In this document: one piece after another, positions 30,493-32,095 of the stretch
How the letters are laid out: every line of letters starts with the position of its first letter
Position numbering within the stretch: position 1 is the stretch's first letter
Assembly: GCA_036511855.1 (NCBI GenBank)
Contig: DATCBN010000066.1
Location: 1 to 32,095 of the forward strand
Reading direction: 5' to 3'
DNA: 32,095 bases
DNA from: Candidatus Eremiobacteraceae bacterium
GTDB taxonomy: Bacteria > Vulcanimicrobiota > Vulcanimicrobiia > Eremiobacterales > Eremiobacteraceae
The notes under the pieces: model-generated
Told to the model about the DNA's origin: nothing
Databases searched by the model: none
What the model saw: only the letters and a program-made list of their open reading frames with translations
Translations under genes and position numbers: made by a program

Positions 30493-30894
30493 ATGATTCT
30501 TAAGCGTTTTTCGTCTTCGTTCGCTGCGATTTGCGCCATCGCGATGCTTTCGGGATGCGGCAGCGGCAGCAGCGATACTTCGTCAACGGCCACCACCGCC
30601 GCCGCGTCGGGTGCGCCCGCCATGATGTCCGGAACTCATCACGGATACATGGCCAAGCCGCTCGCTAAGGCAGTTCCGGTGCCGGCCGATCTGCATTGCA
30701 CCGGCGATGTCGTGGTCTGGGTGAATCTGAAGACCAAATCGTTTCACGAGTCCACCGATCCGTATTTCGGGCGCACCGTGGACGGCAAGTATATGTGCAA
30801 GGCGGATGCCGTCACTGCGGGAGATCACGCCGCGGGCAGCATGCGCTCCCACAGACATTCGCCGGCACCCGACGCAAGCCCGGGCGGCGATTAA
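30493..30894 (+). CDS. lipoprotein of unknown function (133 aa)
   Basis: A predicted lipoprotein: MILKRFSSSFAAICAIAMLSGC is a signal peptide with the lipobox LSGC, so Cys22 should be lipidated. A Ser/Thr/Ala linker follows. The only structured part looks like CTGDVVVWVNLKTKSFHESTDPYFGRTVDGKYMCKADAVTAG (about 68-109): the VVWVN...K-x-FH...YFGRT..GKYM motif resembles short repeats in other exported hypotheticals. The end is His/Pro-rich. GGAAAGGAA before the ATG supports the start. Function is unknown. Confidence 0.75.
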   Translation: MILKRFSSSFAAICAIAMLSGCGSGSSDTSSTATTAAASGAPAMMSGTHHGYMAKPLAKAVPVPADLHCTGDVVVWVNLKTKSFHESTDPYFGRTVDGKYMCKADAVTAGDHAAGSMRSHRHSPAPDASPGGD

Positions 30895-30934
30895 CAGCTA
30901 ACCTCGACTCCGGTCGAGAAAGGGAAGGTTCGCC

Positions 30935-31111
30935 ATGGAATGGGTCGTCAATCTTGCCCACTCATTCGCGTGGGTTCTCTTTATCATCTTCATCTTCGCG
31001 GTCATCGGATTCATAGCCACGATTCGTTGGATCATCGGGTTAGTGACCGGCGCCGAGCAAGCCGTCGTCACCGGCGTCGAAGGCGTCGAACGCAGCATCG
31101 AGCGGAAGTGA
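30935..31111 (+). CDS. small single-span membrane protein (58 aa)
   Basis: A 58-residue protein from the ATG at 30935, with AGGGAAGG eight bases upstream. Residues 2-37 are strongly hydrophobic (EWVVNLAHSFAWVLFIIFIF, then AVIGFIATIRWIIGLV), enough for one long or two short membrane helices. The C-terminal part is an amphipathic helix (TGAEQAVVTGVEGVERSIERK). No family is recognised. It lies between two lipoprotein genes and 19 bases before the second of them, in a run that ends with mscL. Confidence 0.7.
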   Translation: MEWVVNLAHSFAWVLFIIFIFAVIGFIATIRWIIGLVTGAEQAVVTGVEGVERSIERK

Positions 31112-31130
31112 GCAGCGGGGAGCGTCGATC

Positions 31131-31817
31131 ATGAAGCGGACAACGGCCTTAACTCTCGCCATGGTTGGATTGCTGTGCACCGGATGCGCCGACAATGGCG
31201 GGAAAAATACCGCCGCTGCGCCGCGCGTGACGCCCGGGACCATCAGCAATCCCACCGATTTTCCGTTAGGCGCGGACGCCAAAATCCTTGACGCAAAGCC
31301 GTTCAACCAGGCCATCACCAACGCGCAAGGTGCGGGCGGCACGGCCATGTCGCAAGGCATCGGCACGTACCACGGTCACACGATGATCGCGCAAAGCACG
31401 GCGTCGCTTGCCAACGTCAAGTCCTGGCTCAAGAAGTTGGAGTCTGCGCCACCCGCCGGGTACGAGTTCGTCTCCACGGCGCAACGCCCCCAAGCCGTGG
31501 CGGCCGCCGGGAAATATGGCGTCACCTATGCCGTGTTCAAACGTGGCTCCAAAGGCGCCATCATCGCCGTCATCGATTCGACGCTCGCGCACGACAAAAT
31601 CGGATTCATGCTCGGCCTCGTCGACAAATACCGCATGCTTCCGGCGAGCATGCGCGGTTCCATCGATGAACAGGTGAAGAAAGAAACGGGCGTGTCGGTG
31701 ACCGAAGCGCTCGATCCCAGCGCGCCCATCGGCATGACCATCGAGGCGCTGCGAGACGTCAACGGCAGCGACGATCCCGCGATCGTCGTCGTGGACGCCA
31801 CCAAAGAAAAGTCGTAG
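31131..31817 (+). CDS. lipoprotein of unknown function (228 aa)
   Basis: MKRTTALTLAMVGLLCTGC is a lipoprotein signal with lipobox CTGC (Cys19). The mature part has 210 residues. Segments such as GIGTYHGHTMIAQSTASLANVKSWLKKL, YEFVSTAQRPQAVAAAGKYGVTYAVFKRGSKGAIIAVIDSTLAHDKIGFMLGLVDKYRMLPASMRGSIDEQVKKETG and SAPIGMTIEALRDVNGSDDPAIVVVDATKEKS suggest an alpha/beta fold with a long amphipathic helix. I do not recognise a family; the domain resembles other exported alpha/beta hypotheticals only in a general way. mscL starts 11 bases after its stop. Confidence 0.7.
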   Translation: MKRTTALTLAMVGLLCTGCADNGGKNTAAAPRVTPGTISNPTDFPLGADAKILDAKPFNQAITNAQGAGGTAMSQGIGTYHGHTMIAQSTASLANVKSWLKKLESAPPAGYEFVSTAQRPQAVAAAGKYGVTYAVFKRGSKGAIIAVIDSTLAHDKIGFMLGLVDKYRMLPASMRGSIDEQVKKETGVSVTEALDPSAPIGMTIEALRDVNGSDDPAIVVVDATKEKS

Positions 31818-31828
31818 GTAGCGCGTCG

Positions 31829-32095
31829 ATGAACGATTTCAAACAGTTCCTGTTCCGCGGCAACGTCGTCGACCTAGCGGTCGGCGTCGTCATCGGCGTG
31901 GCGTTCGGCACCGTCGTCACCGCGTTCGTGAAGGACCTCATCACCCCGCTGATCGCAGCCATCGTGGGCAAGCCGGATTTTTCGGCGATCCAGTTCACGG
32001 TCAACGGAAGCGTATTCGGCCTCGGCGACTTCATCAATGCGCTGCTTTCGTTCGTGCTGGTCGCTGGTGCCGTTTTCTTCTTCGTCGTCAAACCC
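31829..32095 (+). CDS. mscL: large-conductance mechanosensitive channel MscL (cut by window edge)
   Basis: The first 89 codons of MscL, the pentameric channel that releases solutes when membrane tension rises on hypo-osmotic shock. The N-terminal amphipathic helix NDFKQFLFRGNVVDLAVGVV and first membrane helix IGVAFGTVVTAFVKDLITPLIAAIVG (pore-lining Gly/Ala-rich) match the family closely. The periplasmic loop contains KPDFSAIQFTVNGSVFGLGDFINALLSF, and the second helix VLVAGAVFFFVVKP is present up to the edge. The C-terminal cytoplasmic bundle lies beyond the window. It follows three small envelope genes in the same direction. Confidence 0.96.
   Translation, partial: MNDFKQFLFRGNVVDLAVGVVIGVAFGTVVTAFVKDLITPLIAAIVGKPDFSAIQFTVNGSVFGLGDFINALLSFVLVAGAVFFFVVKP

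Overview
The window is a GC-rich bacterial chromosome segment, densely packed with ordinary single-copy genes. Several traits together suggest an uncultured, deep-branching lineage such as Eremiobacterota/WPS-2: frequent GTG and TTG starts, a GloVer-repeat exported protein, an ECF42-type sigma factor with its DGPF partner, and many short GGGCAAGC/GGGTGAGC palindromes between genes. That placement is an inference from gene content, not a phylogenetic result. There are no phage, plasmid, CRISPR or transposase genes.

Left part (1-8948): the start of an MFS efflux gene running off the left edge, with a small Cys/His protein just upstream of it; a hypothetical protein overlapping a secreted GH125 exo-mannosidase; an ATP:cobalamin adenosyltransferase behind two tandem DUF5069 genes; the threonine-to-glycine pair tdh-kbl; and, divergently, a DUF5996 protein and an ArsB/NhaD-type permease.

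Middle (8949-17060): a universal stress protein; several very small proteins, including a 51-aa Lmo0937-type membrane protein and a 46-aa single-span membrane protein; a YciI/DGPF gene with its ECF42 sigma factor behind a candidate ECF42 promoter and a strong leader hairpin; a DinG-type iron-sulfur helicase; a secreted phosphoesterase (phospholipase C/acid phosphatase family); and an SDR oxidoreductase.

Core block (17100-27237): a CIRCE operator touching the hrcA start codon, then hrcA-dnaJ-prmA-rsmE and a methyltransferase, with no grpE or dnaK between hrcA and dnaJ. Next come a polyprenol-phosphate glycosyltransferase, accD-accA, an FtsB/DivIC-like septum protein, an S1-like protein, an RpiR regulator and a Ppx/GppA phosphatase. 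This links fatty-acid synthesis, division and stress signalling genes in one direction.

Right part (27238-32095): a seven-repeat GloVer protein; a convergent ArsR-SRPBCC-DoxX operon with a near-perfect promoter and an operator lying over its GTG start, which predicts a leaderless mRNA; then an envelope group (DUF4126 membrane protein, lipoprotein, 58-aa membrane protein, lipoprotein, mscL cut by the right edge).

The most distinctive non-coding structure is a family of about 59-bp elements. Each holds two 19-bp palindromes and is bounded by short inverted ends (GTACTAGGG/CCCTAGTAC). They lie in five intergenic gaps and look like tiny mobile or REP/BIME-like repeats that may also act as terminators. 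I did not find a convincing new defence or metabolic system.
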